From: Microvirga vignae
GTDB lineage: Bacteria; Pseudomonadota; Alphaproteobacteria; Rhizobiales; Beijerinckiaceae
Assembly: GCF_001017175.1 (NCBI RefSeq)
Contig: NZ_LCYG01000037.1
Coordinates: forward strand, 62,001-126,000
Length of the DNA stretch: 64,000 nucleotides
Reading direction: 5' to 3'
The notes beneath the pieces are model-generated. The model did not search any database. It saw nothing but the letters and a program-made list of their open reading frames with translations, and was not told the origin of the DNA. Both the position numbers and the translations under genes were made by a program. Of the stretch, positions 41,539-50,671 are shown piece by piece (within the stretch, counting starts at the first letter, position 1; every line of letters starts with the position of its first letter).

Positions 41539-41588
41539 GAGCATCGGAAGGGTCCCGAAAGTGGGGTCCACTTTTGGGTCCGATGCTC
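41539..41588. repeat. Palindromic repeat, type B
   Basis: GAGCATCGGA at the left end and TCCGATGCTC at the right end are perfect inverse complements enclosing GGGTCCCGAAAGTGGGGTCC and ACTTTTGGG, which also pair internally (GGACCCCACTTTC-like arms). It lies between the BA14K gene and a hypothetical gene, and a diverged relative is at 35891-35933. Confidence 0.72.
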
Positions 41589-41634
41589 TAGAACTGGCAG
41601 AGAGCCTGAAACTTGAAAAGTGAAAGACACCCTC

Positions 41635-41910
41635 ATGGCCCTTCCTCCCGACAGCAGTGGCACCGTCATTCCTCCCAACGAGGCAGCCATCGTGACGGCC
41701 AGCAACATGACGGAGCTGGAGCTTGTGCTGCCCGATATGGGTGATGAGGACCTTCCCGAGATCGCGATTTTCCTCGTGGCCTGCGCCATGCGCTTCCACA
41801 GCGACCCCAGCTTCGTGCAGGAGCAGCTGGAATGGCTCGTCAGGATGCACGATACCGAGGTCGACGAGGGCCTGAAGCCTGACCAGCTGAACTCCGCCAA
41901 CGACGATTGA
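41635..41910 (+). CDS. Small acidic hypothetical protein
   Basis: The 91-residue acidic protein has a hydrophobic helix in its middle (LPEIAIFLVACAMRFHSD) and a second helix (FVQEQLEWLVRMHDTEVDEG). No signal peptide or domain was recognised. The frame begins at a GTG at 41620; I used the ATG at 41635, and neither start has a strong Shine-Dalgarno. Codon use in the third position fits the genome. It converges on the L,D-transpeptidase gene with 15 bases between stops. Confidence 0.5.
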   Translation: MALPPDSSGTVIPPNEAAIVTASNMTELELVLPDMGDEDLPEIAIFLVACAMRFHSDPSFVQEQLEWLVRMHDTEVDEGLKPDQLNSANDD

Positions 41911-41925
41911 AGGCTGTCCTCACGA

Positions 41926-42909
41926 TCAGTCGAGAAAGACGACCGGCATCCCTTTCTTGACCATGCCTGCAAGCTCCTCGACATCCCAGTTCGTCAACCG
42001 AACGCAGCCATTGGAATAGGCCTTGCCAACCTTCTCCGGCTCGGGCGTGCCATGGATACCGAAGGATTCGACGGAAAGGTCGATCCACTTTGAGCCGACA
42101 GGGTTATTCGGCCCCGGCTTGATCTCGAATTTCTCCTTCGCCTTCACGCCCTTGAAGGCATAATCGGGATTGTAGGTATAGGTAGGATTGGGCGCGACGG
42201 CGCGCACCGTATGCGATCCTGTGGGCGCAGGCTTCTCCTCACTGCCGATGGAAGCCGGGTAGGTGGCGAGCACTGCTCCATCCTTTCCGATCACTCGCAG
42301 GATGTGTTCGCCTTTGACCACTTCGATCTTCTCGATCTCCCCGGCCTGTCCGTTGGTGGCTGAAGGCGGCGCAACATTGGCGACGACGATGGGGGTGCCC
42401 GCTTCGTCGAAGCGCTTATCGGGATTGAGCTCCTTCAGCAGGTCAACGTCCATGTGGAATTTTTCAGCCAGAAGCTCTTCCGGACTGGAATAGGACAACC
42501 GCTCCAGCTCCGCCTGCTGCTCCATCTTCTCAGGGATCGCTGTGAAAGGACCTTTCACGTCCTCATCGCTGATCGTGTAGGTCACGAGGACCGGATCGGA
42601 TGAGGCTTCGTTCAGCTTGCCCCATAGTTCCTCGTCGAGTGCTCCATCGACTTTAAGCTCTCGCGCCTTTTCGAAGGCTTTGATCGCGTTCTGCATGTTC
42701 TCGCCATTGCGCCCATCGATCGCGCCGGGAGAAAACCGCGCCCGGTCGAGCAAAACCTGCGCTTTGATGAGGACTGGACTGACGCCCTTTTCAACCTTCG
42801 CAGAGAAATTGGAGGCATTCACGGCCTCCATATCCAAGACCTGCGGAGCGGCGGCAGCCCCTCCAGTCATGCACAAGAGACCCAACGCGGCACGCACCAG
42901 AACCTTCAT
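41926..42909 (-). CDS. L,D-transpeptidase (ErfK/YbiS/YcfS/YnhG family)
   Basis: The 327-residue periplasmic enzyme has a signal peptide (about 1-22, ending GGAAAAP), an N-terminal peptidoglycan-binding-like region (RARFSPGAIDGRNGENMQNA, about 55-120), and a YkuD catalytic domain at about 200-325. The catalytic motif is FGIHGTPEPEKVGKAYSNGC with VRL after it, giving the His and the nucleophilic Cys. It forms 3-3 crosslinks in peptidoglycan or anchors outer-membrane proteins to it. Length and motif suggest an active enzyme. It is 78 bases downstream of the extensin-like gene on the same strand. Confidence 0.93.
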   Translation of the reverse strand: MKVLVRAALGLLCMTGGAAAAPQVLDMEAVNASNFSAKVEKGVSPVLIKAQVLLDRARFSPGAIDGRNGENMQNAIKAFEKARELKVDGALDEELWGKLNEASSDPVLVTYTISDEDVKGPFTAIPEKMEQQAELERLSYSSPEELLAEKFHMDVDLLKELNPDKRFDEAGTPIVVANVAPPSATNGQAGEIEKIEVVKGEHILRVIGKDGAVLATYPASIGSEEKPAPTGSHTVRAVAPNPTYTYNPDYAFKGVKAKEKFEIKPGPNNPVGSKWIDLSVESFGIHGTPEPEKVGKAYSNGCVRLTNWDVEELAGMVKKGMPVVFLD

Positions 42910-42987
42910 CCTCTACTCCACTCAGTTCGCCTCGGCGTGAGACGAGTGAACATATGAAAGACGAAAGCCAGCTGCTCGTTCCCTGCA

Positions 42988-43761
42988 TCACTGGCAAATA
43001 CGGTAATCGGCCTTGCGCACGCGCATATCGAGATGAAGGTGATCGTCATGGTCATCATCGGCCCCTGGCCCGAGCACCGTCGAGAAAATCGCGCAGGCTT
43101 CCTTTTGGACAGCCGACTGGAAAGCGGCCTCCGGGGAACCTTCGGGCTGAACACGAACCGTCAGCGGCGGGCGCTTGTCGAACTCGAAGCCCATCACGTC
43201 CACGCTGTTCCCGAAGGCATGCTCACTCAACTTGGCTCCGGACCGTTGATCGCGGCACTGGTAGGATGTTCCGATCAACAGCTTCGTCGGCGCGCTTTGG
43301 AAGTGCTCGCCCGTGCGGGGAATGACGACTTCGTTCACCCAGCGCACCAAGCCCTCAGCAAAGGAGCATTCCATCAGCGAGGCCGGCGAAACCTCTATCC
43401 CGGTCGGAAGCGCCGAGACGGAAACAGGGTTACCGATCCTGCAGGCATTCTCCTGCACAGGCGGGCGCTTCTCGAAGCGAAGCCCGAGCTTAGTCAGACG
43501 CTCGATGCAGGCGGCAGCCGGATCACCGGCATCCGTTGCATTCTGCTCCGCGCTCTCTCGAACGGGCGATTTTCCGTCAGGCTTTTCCGGGGGCGCAGGC
43601 CTGTCCGGTCTTGGCGGCGGCAAGGGTGGATTCTGCTCCTGGGAGGCCCCTGCCCCGGGGAGCGCCACCGCCATCACGAGGACCAGACTTCTGATCCAGT
43701 GTGACAAGCCGTTTCGGGAAAAGCCGCCCAACCGCCAATCCTTGCCTTTGACCTTTGCCAT
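42988..43761 (-). CDS. Extensin-like family protein (D,D-carboxypeptidase-like fold)
   Basis: The 257-residue protein has a signal segment (about 20-38, SLVLVMAVALPGAGAS), a proline-rich linker (NPPLPPPRPDRPAPPEKPDG), and the extensin-like C-terminal domain of Rhizobiales. Conserved parts are CIERLTKLGLRFEKRPPV, CRIGNPVSVSAL, GTSYQCRDQRSGAKLSEHAF and the H-x-H end of LGPGADDDHDDHLHLDMRVR. The HAFGNSVDV and HLHLD motifs resemble zinc-dependent D-Ala-D-Ala carboxypeptidase metal sites, which fits its position beside an L,D-transpeptidase. I chose the ATG at 43761; the GTG at 43800 is an alternative. Confidence 0.85.
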   Translation of the reverse strand: MAKVKGKDWRLGGFSRNGLSHWIRSLVLVMAVALPGAGASQEQNPPLPPPRPDRPAPPEKPDGKSPVRESAEQNATDAGDPAAACIERLTKLGLRFEKRPPVQENACRIGNPVSVSALPTGIEVSPASLMECSFAEGLVRWVNEVVIPRTGEHFQSAPTKLLIGTSYQCRDQRSGAKLSEHAFGNSVDVMGFEFDKRPPLTVRVQPEGSPEAAFQSAVQKEACAIFSTVLGPGADDDHDDHLHLDMRVRKADYRICQ

Positions 43762-43862
43762 GCCAGTCAACCGAACTTGGCAAGTTAACGTTCCACTCAC
43801 CCTTTCGGGTGGCTTGTCCTCACGGTCGGAAGCGCCAAATCCTCTGCCAGAAAGGGTAAGTG

Positions 43863-44252
43863 ATGAGCATGCTGACTCTCCCGCCGGCCAGTTTCGGCGA
43901 GGGCTTGGATCTCAGCCCGAAGCTCCATGAGCTTCAGGAAGGTCATTGTACGAAGCGTGTTGCGGAGCTGAAGGCTCAGGTAGAGCATCTGCGGGCGCAG
44001 TTGCACGAGGCTGAAGAGGAACTGGCGCGGGAACAGAGCCGCGTGCCTGAGATCGGCGAGTTCGTCCGCTGTCCCCTGACAGGCTTCTTCGGCCAAGTCA
44101 CAAAGGTTACGCCGCGCGCCTATGGCCGCCCCTGGGTCGAGATCTTGCTTTACCTCGACAAGGACATGCCCGGCCACGCGACCATCGATCTGTTCGGGAA
44201 TTGGGAGCTGATCGACCCACCTTCAGAGGACAGGTCGTTACTGAGCTTGTAG
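43863..44252 (+). CDS. Hypothetical protein with coiled coil and compact C-terminal domain
   Basis: The 129-residue protein has an N-terminal helical coiled coil (about 28-65: RVAELKAQVEHLRAQLHEAE, then EELAREQSRV). It is followed by a compact domain with VRCPLTGFFGQVTKVTPRAY, PWVEILLYLDKDMPGHATID and LFGNWELIDPPS, which looks like a small beta-rich fold. No family was recognised. The start ATG at 43863 has AAAGGG before it; a GTG sits one codon earlier and another ATG at 43869. It converges on rhaK. Confidence 0.65.
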   Translation: MSMLTLPPASFGEGLDLSPKLHELQEGHCTKRVAELKAQVEHLRAQLHEAEEELAREQSRVPEIGEFVRCPLTGFFGQVTKVTPRAYGRPWVEILLYLDKDMPGHATIDLFGNWELIDPPSEDRSLLSL

Positions 44253-44277
44253 TCGCAGCTGAGGCATTCAGTTCGGT

Positions 44278-45645
44278 TCAGCCGGCCTGCACAAGCTGAT
44301 CCCAGGCCCGACAATATTGCTGATAGCTCTCAGGGAGCTGGAAAGTAACAGCCTGCGCTCCGGCCTGAACGGCTGTCGCTACAGAGAGGTCGGAAGCAAG
44401 AAGAGCCGCACCGACACTCGTTCCTGTCGATCCAGCGACCGCGATCACCGGACGCCCGGTCGCCTCGGCCAAGGCCTCAATGTAGAGTTCGTTTCGGGCG
44501 AACGGACCCTCTACGACGATGGGACCTGCCGCACCAGTGAGACCGAGACAGGCTCTCGTCATCAAAGCGGCATAGAGGGAGGCTGCCACATAGGTCTCGT
44601 CCGGGTTGAGCCCCTCAGGCGCATTCACGATACGGTGCTCGGCATGAGGATAGGGCCCGCATCCGGGGACAACGCTCGGCATCAGGCAAATGCCTTCTCC
44701 CACGACACGTGCCACAGCCTCCGGGGTAACCGTCCCCTGCCCTCCCGTCAGGATCTCGAACTCGCGCCCTCCCATGAACCGGGCTGAGGGCACGGCACGG
44801 CCGAGAGCATCGATGTTAGCCAGCGTGTCGCGCTCGGGGTCGAGATGATCGAGGTCTCCGCCCACGGCGAAAAGCACGACCCAGGTGCCCGTCGACACCA
44901 CCGCGAAAGGCGCCTCGCGCTGAAGGAGATGCGGCAGAAGAGACGCATTGGAATCGTGGATGCCGCAATAGACCGGCACGGCATGCGTAAGCCCGATCCT
45001 GCCCGCGATCTCGTCCGTGACATATCCCAGCAGGTCAGACGGTTTCTTGACGGGTGCCAGTTTACCGGCAATCCCGAGGCCATCGACAAGGCTGGAAAAC
45101 ATGCCGACGCGCGGTAGCCACAGATCCGTGTGGCACCCGAGCGACGTGACCTCGGTCGCCGCAACACCCGTGAGCCGCCAGCCCCAATATTGCGGATAAG
45201 TGACGATCGTCCGTACCCTTCTGAACGCGTCGGGAAAGGTGGCTTTCTGATAATGAAGCTGCGCGCCGAGATTGAGCCCGCCGGGCAAGCGGGGCGAGAA
45301 AGTCTCCCGGAACGATGGCCTGATCGCCTCATAAGCCTTATCGATCTCTGCCGGATAACGGAACTCATAGTCCAGAACCGGCAACGCCAAGCCGTCCTCA
45401 CCGAGGAGCGCGCCGCTTGCGCCATGGGCCGTGATAGAGACCGCCTCGAAGCCGAACTCGGCATTGAGCTGCTTCAGAGATTCCAGAAAGAACGCGAAGA
45501 TCCCATCCACGTCGAAATGAGGATAAGGTCCGTCCGTCAGCACCCTGTTCGGTTTCGTGCGGGCAGCAAGCTCCCGCCCGCCCGTCACATCCACGACAAC
45601 GGCCTTGACGTTCGTCTTGCCGACATCGAGCACTGCGACTTTCAT
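44278..45645 (-). CDS. rhaK: Rhamnulokinase RhaK (FGGY family)
   Basis: This 455-residue FGGY carbohydrate kinase begins MKVAVLDVGKTNVKAVVVDV, the phosphate-1 loop. It also has the SITAHGASGALLGEDG region, HDSNASLLPHLL, VVSTGTWVVLFAVGG, and VVEGPFARNELYIEALA with GSTGTSVGAALLA at the end. It phosphorylates L-rhamnulose. In Rhizobium leguminosarum this type of kinase is also needed for rhamnose uptake by the ABC importer, as I recall. It is the last gene of the minus-strand operon, 3 bases after the mutarotase. Confidence 0.93.
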   Translation of the reverse strand: MKVAVLDVGKTNVKAVVVDVTGGRELAARTKPNRVLTDGPYPHFDVDGIFAFFLESLKQLNAEFGFEAVSITAHGASGALLGEDGLALPVLDYEFRYPAEIDKAYEAIRPSFRETFSPRLPGGLNLGAQLHYQKATFPDAFRRVRTIVTYPQYWGWRLTGVAATEVTSLGCHTDLWLPRVGMFSSLVDGLGIAGKLAPVKKPSDLLGYVTDEIAGRIGLTHAVPVYCGIHDSNASLLPHLLQREAPFAVVSTGTWVVLFAVGGDLDHLDPERDTLANIDALGRAVPSARFMGGREFEILTGGQGTVTPEAVARVVGEGICLMPSVVPGCGPYPHAEHRIVNAPEGLNPDETYVAASLYAALMTRACLGLTGAAGPIVVEGPFARNELYIEALAEATGRPVIAVAGSTGTSVGAALLASDLSVATAVQAGAQAVTFQLPESYQQYCRAWDQLVQAG

Positions 45646-45648
45646 GTG

Positions 45649-45972
45649 TCAAACCATATGGAAGACAGTGGCGAGCGGCTTCTCCACCGGCGAATTGTCC
45701 GGGTTCGTTGCCATGATGTCGGCCATGTAGGCCCACCAGCGTTTCATTACAGGGTGGCTCGGCAGATCGGCCATGTTGTGATTCACGGGCCGCCAAAGCA
45801 CGGCGAAGAGGATGTTGGTCTCCCGGTCGAGATGGATCGAATAATCCTCGACGCCCGCATCCTTTAGAAGCCCCACCAACTCGGGCCAGATCTCGTCATG
45901 GCGGCGGCGATATTCCTCCTCCATTCCGGGATTGAGCTGCATCTTGAACGCATACTTTTCCTTTGCACTCAT
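45649..45972 (-). CDS. rhaU: L-rhamnose mutarotase RhaU
   Basis: The 107-residue RhaM/RhaU-type mutarotase interconverts alpha and beta L-rhamnose so that the isomerase gets the right anomer. It contains [20 protein letters not shown], the catalytic His of [15 protein letters not shown], the [16 protein letters not shown] strand and [21 protein letters not shown] much longer open frame in the same phase runs back into rhaQ, but the ATG at 45972 overlaps the rhaQ stop by four bases (ATGA), the usual coupling. Length is exactly that of the family. Confidence 0.96.
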   Translation of the reverse strand: MSAKEKYAFKMQLNPGMEEEYRRRHDEIWPELVGLLKDAGVEDYSIHLDRETNILFAVLWRPVNHNMADLPSHPVMKRWWAYMADIMATNPDNSPVEKPLATVFHMV

Positions 45973-47015
45973 GCGGATGCCCTCGAACGGATGCGGCGGA
46001 AGACGATCGGCAGCGCGATCACGAGGATCAGCAGTAGACCGATGAAGATGGACATGACGATTCCGGGCACGTTGAGCAGGCCCAACCCGAAGGTGACGAG
46101 GCCCATGACGACGGCGGCAAGCACCACGCCCAGAATGGTGCCAGAGCCTCCCAGAATGCTCACCCCACCGAGCACCGCCATTGTGATGGCCTCGAGCTCC
46201 CAACCGGCAGCGATGGTGTGCCGGGTCGAGCCAAGGCGTGAGGTGAGGCAAACGGCAGCGAAGCCGCTCATCAGGCCTGTCATGAGGAACAGGATGAATT
46301 TTGTGCGCTGGACGGGAATGCCGGAAAACTGCGCCGCAAAGGCATTGTTGCCGATGGCATAGATCCAGCGCCCGAAGGTCGTCCGGTGCAGCAGGATGCC
46401 GAAGACAACGGCAAAGAGCACGAAGGCGATCATCTCGAAGGTCACGACCTCGAAACCGGGAAGCGTGGGCCACCACGAGAAATCAGACATATAGCCTTGG
46501 CCGAACCAGGCGAAGCTCGGAGGGTAACCACCATAGGCCTGATCGCCGAGAACAATCTGCGCAATGCCACGGAACAGGCTCATGGTGCCGATGGTCACCA
46601 CGATGGAAGGCAACCCGATGCGAGCCACCAACAATCCATTGAACGCACCGCACAGAAGACCCACGCCGAGCCCGATGCCGACCAGCGCCGGCGTCTGGAA
46701 TCCGGCCTGGGCGGCTGCTCCCATGGCGGTGGAGGCAAGCGCGATGATCGCCGCAACCGACAGATCAATTTCCCCTGAGATGATCAGCAGCGTCATCGCG
46801 AAGGCGATCATCGCCTTCTCGGTGAAGTTGTAGGTGGCGTCCGACAGGTTCCACGGATCGAGGAAGTGCGGTGATGCCAGCGAATTGGCGATGAAGATCG
46901 CAATGGCGACTGCGGCGAGCAGCGTCTCCCAGCTTCCCAGAAGCCGCCCAATGGGCGTTGAGAGCCTGTCGGGGATATGGCGCACGGACTGTTTGTCGGC
47001 TGTCATGATGCTCAT
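45969..47015 (-). CDS. rhaQ: Rhamnose ABC transporter permease RhaQ
   Basis: This 348-residue membrane protein of the RbsC/branched permease type has about eight to ten helices, with [20 protein letters not shown] near residue 80. Other typical segments are [20 protein letters not shown] and the cytoplasmic coupling loop [20 protein letters not shown]. It pairs with RhaP to form the channel for RhaS-bound rhamnose, powered by RhaT. It overlaps the rhaP stop (4 bases) and the rhaU start. Confidence 0.94.
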   Translation of the reverse strand: MSIMTADKQSVRHIPDRLSTPIGRLLGSWETLLAAVAIAIFIANSLASPHFLDPWNLSDATYNFTEKAMIAFAMTLLIISGEIDLSVAAIIALASTAMGAAAQAGFQTPALVGIGLGVGLLCGAFNGLLVARIGLPSIVVTIGTMSLFRGIAQIVLGDQAYGGYPPSFAWFGQGYMSDFSWWPTLPGFEVVTFEMIAFVLFAVVFGILLHRTTFGRWIYAIGNNAFAAQFSGIPVQRTKFILFLMTGLMSGFAAVCLTSRLGSTRHTIAAGWELEAITMAVLGGVSILGGSGTILGVVLAAVVMGLVTFGLGLLNVPGIVMSIFIGLLLILVIALPIVFRRIRSRASA

Positions 47016-48031
47016 GCGGCTGCTCCTTCAACAGGGGCCTCGATCCGGGACGGGCGGCGCTTGGCGGCATCGCGCAGGATGAGACGACCCTTGCGGCGCT
47101 CCTGACGGGCATTGAAGAGAACGGCGATGATGATCACAAGGCCGGAAATCGCCATCTGCCAGAACGGCGAGATGTTGATGACCGGAAGCGCGTTCTTGAT
47201 CACTCCCAGGAAGAGCGCGCCCAATACGGCCCCGCCAACGGATCCGATGCCGCCTAGGGTGGAAATTCCGCCGATCACGCAGGCCGCAACCGTGTCGAGC
47301 TCGAAGCCGGCGGCGATATCCACGTAAGCGACCGCATAGCGCGACACCCAGAGATAGCCGCAGAGCCCTGCCAATGCGCCGGACAGCACGAACGCGAAGA
47401 ATTTCGTGCGACCGACGTCGACGCCGGCATAGAGCGCCGCCGTGGGGTTGCCGCCGGAAGCATAAAGAGACCGCCCGAAGATCGTGCGCGTGAAAACGAC
47501 GCTGACGATGGCGATCACGAGGATTGCCGTCCAACCGAGCAAGGGAAGCCCGAGCACGGGCATGCGTGGCGTATTGAGGAAGACCGGTGTCATCTGGGTC
47601 TGGTTGACCCAGGCACCGCCCGAAAGCACGAAGGCCGTGCCTCGATAGATCGTGAGCGTGCCGAGTGTCGCCACGATGGCGGGAATACCGATCTTCCACA
47701 CCATGAAGCCGTTGATGGCACCGAGAATGGCTCCAATGGCGAGCGCTGTCAGGATCAGGAGCGGCAGCGGAATGCCAGGATAGGCAGCATTGAGCATCGC
47801 AACAGCCATGCCGGTGAAGGACAAGTTTGCCGCCACCGACAGATCGATGGACTTTGTCATGATCACCGCCATCTGACCAAGCGCCAGAATGATCAGGATG
47901 GAGGTGTCATTGAAGATGTTCGCGAGGCTCTTGGGCGAAGCATAGCCCGGTGCGCGGTAGGAGAAGGCGGCGATCAGCACGATGATGATCGCCACCAGCA
48001 GGAGTTCGCGGTACTTCAGAATGCGGCTCAT
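47012..48031 (-). CDS. rhaP: Rhamnose ABC transporter permease RhaP
   Basis: This 339-residue RbsC-type permease shows SIDLSVAANLSFTGMAVAML, WKIGIPAIVATLGTLTIYRG, and the coupling loop ACVIGGISTLGGIGSVGGAV. It is the first of two different permeases, so the channel is probably a heterodimer. The rhaT stop lies 16 bases before its ATG and it overlaps rhaQ by 4 bases, so it is tightly co-translated. The basic C-terminus (NARQERRKGRLILRDAAKRR) is cytoplasmic. Confidence 0.94.
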   Translation of the reverse strand: MSRILKYRELLLVAIIIVLIAAFSYRAPGYASPKSLANIFNDTSILIILALGQMAVIMTKSIDLSVAANLSFTGMAVAMLNAAYPGIPLPLLILTALAIGAILGAINGFMVWKIGIPAIVATLGTLTIYRGTAFVLSGGAWVNQTQMTPVFLNTPRMPVLGLPLLGWTAILVIAIVSVVFTRTIFGRSLYASGGNPTAALYAGVDVGRTKFFAFVLSGALAGLCGYLWVSRYAVAYVDIAAGFELDTVAACVIGGISTLGGIGSVGGAVLGALFLGVIKNALPVINISPFWQMAISGLVIIIAVLFNARQERRKGRLILRDAAKRRPSRIEAPVEGAAA

Positions 48032-48047
48032 CGCGTCTTTCTTCCCA

Positions 48048-49565
48048 TCACTCGTTGCCTGTGGCGGCGCGCACCAGCGTTTCGGCGTCGAGACCCTCCC
48101 GATTCCAGATGCCAGCCATCCGCCCTTCGCGCATCACCATCACCCGGTCGGACATGCCGAGGATTTCGGGCAGCTCGGACGACACCATGATCACGCTCAG
48201 GCCCTCTCCTGCGAGTTCGCTCATGAAGCCATGCACGGCAGCCTTGGAGCCGATGTCGATCCCCTTCGTCGGCTCGTCCAAAACGATCACCTTTGGCCTG
48301 GCGGCGAGCCATTTGCCGATGACGACCTTCTGCTGGTTGCCGCCGGACAGAGTGCCGACTGGAACCGACAAGGCGGCTGCACGCAGATCGAGCCGCTCCG
48401 CATACTTGCGCGCCAAGGCGAATTCCTCGGCCTGCCGGAGGAAACCAGCCCGCGTCGTCTTGGCCAAGGTGGCCATGGAGAAGTTCTGGAAGATCGGCAT
48501 CTGAAGCACGGCGCCGTGACGGGCGCGCTCTTCCGGCACATAGACGATGCCAGCCGCAATTGCGTCCGACGGAGAGCGGATCTCGATGGAGCGCCCTTCC
48601 AGCTCGAGGGATCCCGCGCTCGGTCGGGTGATGCCGAAGAGAGATTGGCAGAATTCGGAGCGCCCTGCCCCGACGAGACCATACAGGCCGAGGATTTCGC
48701 CCCGGCGAAGCTCGAACGAAATGCTGTCGAATTCCGTCGGGTGGGAATATCCGGAAACCTTCAGAACGGTGCCGCCGATGGCGACTTCTGTTTTGGGAAA
48801 CACGTGATCGACCGAGCGGCCGACCATCATGCGCACGATCTCGTCCTGGCCGGTTTGCGACAGCAATCCGGCACCGATCGAGCGCCCATCGCGGAAGACT
48901 ACGAACCGCTCGGCGATCTCATAGACCTCTTCGAACTTGTGGCTGATGAAGAGGATCGCCTTACCCTGCCGCTTCAGCCTATCGATGATGCGAAAGAGAT
49001 CCTCCACCTCCTTATAGGACAGTGCCGCCGTCGGCTCGTCCATGATGACGACACGGGCTTCGACGGACAAGGCGCGCGCAATAGCGACGAGGTGGCGCTG
49101 CGCGATGGAAAGATCCTTCAGCCGTGTATAAGGGCTGATCGGCGCATCGATGGAGGTCAGCAGTGCCGCTGCCCGCGCGTTCATGGCAGACCAGTTGACG
49201 AGCCCCCACCGGTTGCGAGGTGCGTGCCCAAGGAAGATGTTTTCGGCGACAGAGAGTTCGTCGAACAGCACGGTTTCCTGATGGATTGCCGTGATGCCGT
49301 TGCGAATGGCGGCCTCCGCATTCCCAAAATGGACGGCCTTGCCATCGACGACAATCTCGCCGCTATCGGGCTGGTAGATGCCAGTGAGAATCTTGACGAG
49401 GGTGGATTTGCCCGCACCGTTCTCACCGATCAGCGCCGTCACGGTTCCCGGGTAGAGCGCGACATCGACATGATCAAGCGCCTTGACGCCAGGAAACGAC
49501 TTGGAAATGTCGCGCATCTCCAGAAGCGGGGTTGGATCTTGAGCAGCCGCTTGTACGACAGACAT
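48048..49565 (-). CDS. rhaT: Rhamnose ABC transporter ATP-binding protein RhaT (double ATPase)
   Basis: This 505-residue RbsA/MglA-type protein has two ABC domains. The first has a perfect Walker A, LIGENGAGKSTLVKILTG, and an atypical signature (LSIAQRHLVAIARALS) before MDEPTAALS. The second has a degenerate Walker A (LYGLVGAGRSEFCQSLFG) but a good signature, GTLSGGNQQKVVIGKWLAAR, with VLDEPTKGIDIGSK. This asymmetry is normal for sugar importers of the RbsA type. It powers uptake through RhaP/RhaQ. It lies between rhaS and rhaP. Confidence 0.95.
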   Translation of the reverse strand: MSVVQAAAQDPTPLLEMRDISKSFPGVKALDHVDVALYPGTVTALIGENGAGKSTLVKILTGIYQPDSGEIVVDGKAVHFGNAEAAIRNGITAIHQETVLFDELSVAENIFLGHAPRNRWGLVNWSAMNARAAALLTSIDAPISPYTRLKDLSIAQRHLVAIARALSVEARVVIMDEPTAALSYKEVEDLFRIIDRLKRQGKAILFISHKFEEVYEIAERFVVFRDGRSIGAGLLSQTGQDEIVRMMVGRSVDHVFPKTEVAIGGTVLKVSGYSHPTEFDSISFELRRGEILGLYGLVGAGRSEFCQSLFGITRPSAGSLELEGRSIEIRSPSDAIAAGIVYVPEERARHGAVLQMPIFQNFSMATLAKTTRAGFLRQAEEFALARKYAERLDLRAAALSVPVGTLSGGNQQKVVIGKWLAARPKVIVLDEPTKGIDIGSKAAVHGFMSELAGEGLSVIMVSSELPEILGMSDRVMVMREGRMAGIWNREGLDAETLVRAATGNE

Positions 49566-49639
49566 GGGAACTCCCGCCGCGAGCCAACGTGAGCAAGGAA
49601 GGCGCAGGTTACCCGCGCCTTCACTCTGAGGTGTCGAGA

Positions 49640-50635
49640 TCAGAAGATCTTGGCGAATTCGTCGACGTTCTTCGCGTCATAGACGAAGGGATCGGCCATG
49701 GCGGCTTCACCGTTGTCACCGACCTTGATCTTGCCCATGCGGCCGGCATTGATCTCCGAACCCGGCTTGCCGTCTGTCTCCTTCTTGACGAGACGATAGG
49801 CGAGCTGTGTCGCGGAATAACCGAGATCGATCGGGTTCCAGATCGCGAACTGCTTGGTTGCGCCCGAGTGGACCGCACCTGCCATTTCTGACGGCAGGCC
49901 GAGACCGGTCACGTAGACCTGGCCGATCTTGCCGGCATCCTTCACCGCCTGCGAGGCAGCGAGCACGCCAACGGTCGTGGGAGCAACGATCACTTTCACG
50001 TTCGGGTGGGAGGTGAGAAGGCCCTGGGCTTCGCGATAGCTCTTGTCGGCCAGGTCATCGCCATAGACGGTCGTAACGAGGTTCAGCCCGGGATACTTCG
50101 GAAGCTGCTTCTTCATCTCGGCAATCCAGGTGTTCTGGTTCGTCGAGGTGGAAGTGGCCGACAGGATGGCGAAGTCGCCCTTGCCGCCCGGCAGGTGATC
50201 GGCAGCAAGCTTCAGGCACATGTTGCCAATGAGCTCGTTCGACGACGGATTGAGATGAAGGATGCGGCCGTCCTTGTTGACGCCGGAATCCCAGGAAATC
50301 ACCTTGATGCCGCGCTGGGCAGCCTTCTTCAGCGCCGGAACCACAGCGTCGGGATCGTTGGCGGAGATCGCGATCGCATCGACCTTCTGGGCGATCAGCG
50401 CGTTGATCACCTCGATCTGACCTTCAGCGGTCGTGGTGGTGGGACCGGTGTAGATGATGTCGACGCCGCCGAGCTCTTTCGCCGCTTCCTGAGCGCCCTT
50501 GTTGGCCGCCTCGAAGAAGCCGTTGCCGAGGGACTTCACGACGAGGCCGATCTTGATGTTCTCGGCGCTCGCCGTGCCCGTGAGAAGGGCGAGGCCCAGA
50601 GCGGTCCCGACGGCGAGTTTCGCGAATAGTTTCAT
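49640..50635 (-). CDS. rhaS: Rhamnose ABC transporter substrate-binding protein RhaS
   Basis: This 331-residue periplasmic sugar-binding protein of the RbsB/LacI-like class has a signal peptide (MKLFAKLAVGTALGLALLTG to TASAE). The mature domain begins NIKIGLVVKSLGNGFFEAAN and has DAIAISANDPDAVVPALKKA and VISWDSGVNKDGRILHLNPS, all of that fold. It delivers L-rhamnose to RhaPQT; specificity follows from the operon. The ATG at 50635 has GGGAGGAAG before it, and the frame is open 8 codons further. It is 36 bases downstream of rhaR. Confidence 0.94.
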   Translation of the reverse strand: MKLFAKLAVGTALGLALLTGTASAENIKIGLVVKSLGNGFFEAANKGAQEAAKELGGVDIIYTGPTTTTAEGQIEVINALIAQKVDAIAISANDPDAVVPALKKAAQRGIKVISWDSGVNKDGRILHLNPSSNELIGNMCLKLAADHLPGGKGDFAILSATSTSTNQNTWIAEMKKQLPKYPGLNLVTTVYGDDLADKSYREAQGLLTSHPNVKVIVAPTTVGVLAASQAVKDAGKIGQVYVTGLGLPSEMAGAVHSGATKQFAIWNPIDLGYSATQLAYRLVKKETDGKPGSEINAGRMGKIKVGDNGEAAMADPFVYDAKNVDEFAKIF

Positions 50636-50671
50636 GTTTTCTTCCTCCCTTGCAAACACCTCCGGCAGACT

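Noticed and set aside
41440-41590. CRISPR-like array
   Set aside because: There are only three degenerate 21-base units without unique spacers, followed by a separate palindrome; no cas genes are in the window.
45973-46476. 275-residue version of the mutarotase gene
   Set aside because: The upstream part is an out-of-frame shadow of rhaQ; the family is ~105 residues and begins at 45972.
47982-49592. 536-residue open frame antisense to rhaT
   Set aside because: It is a shadow of the double ATPase gene; the composition is that of reverse-complemented high-GC coding DNA.
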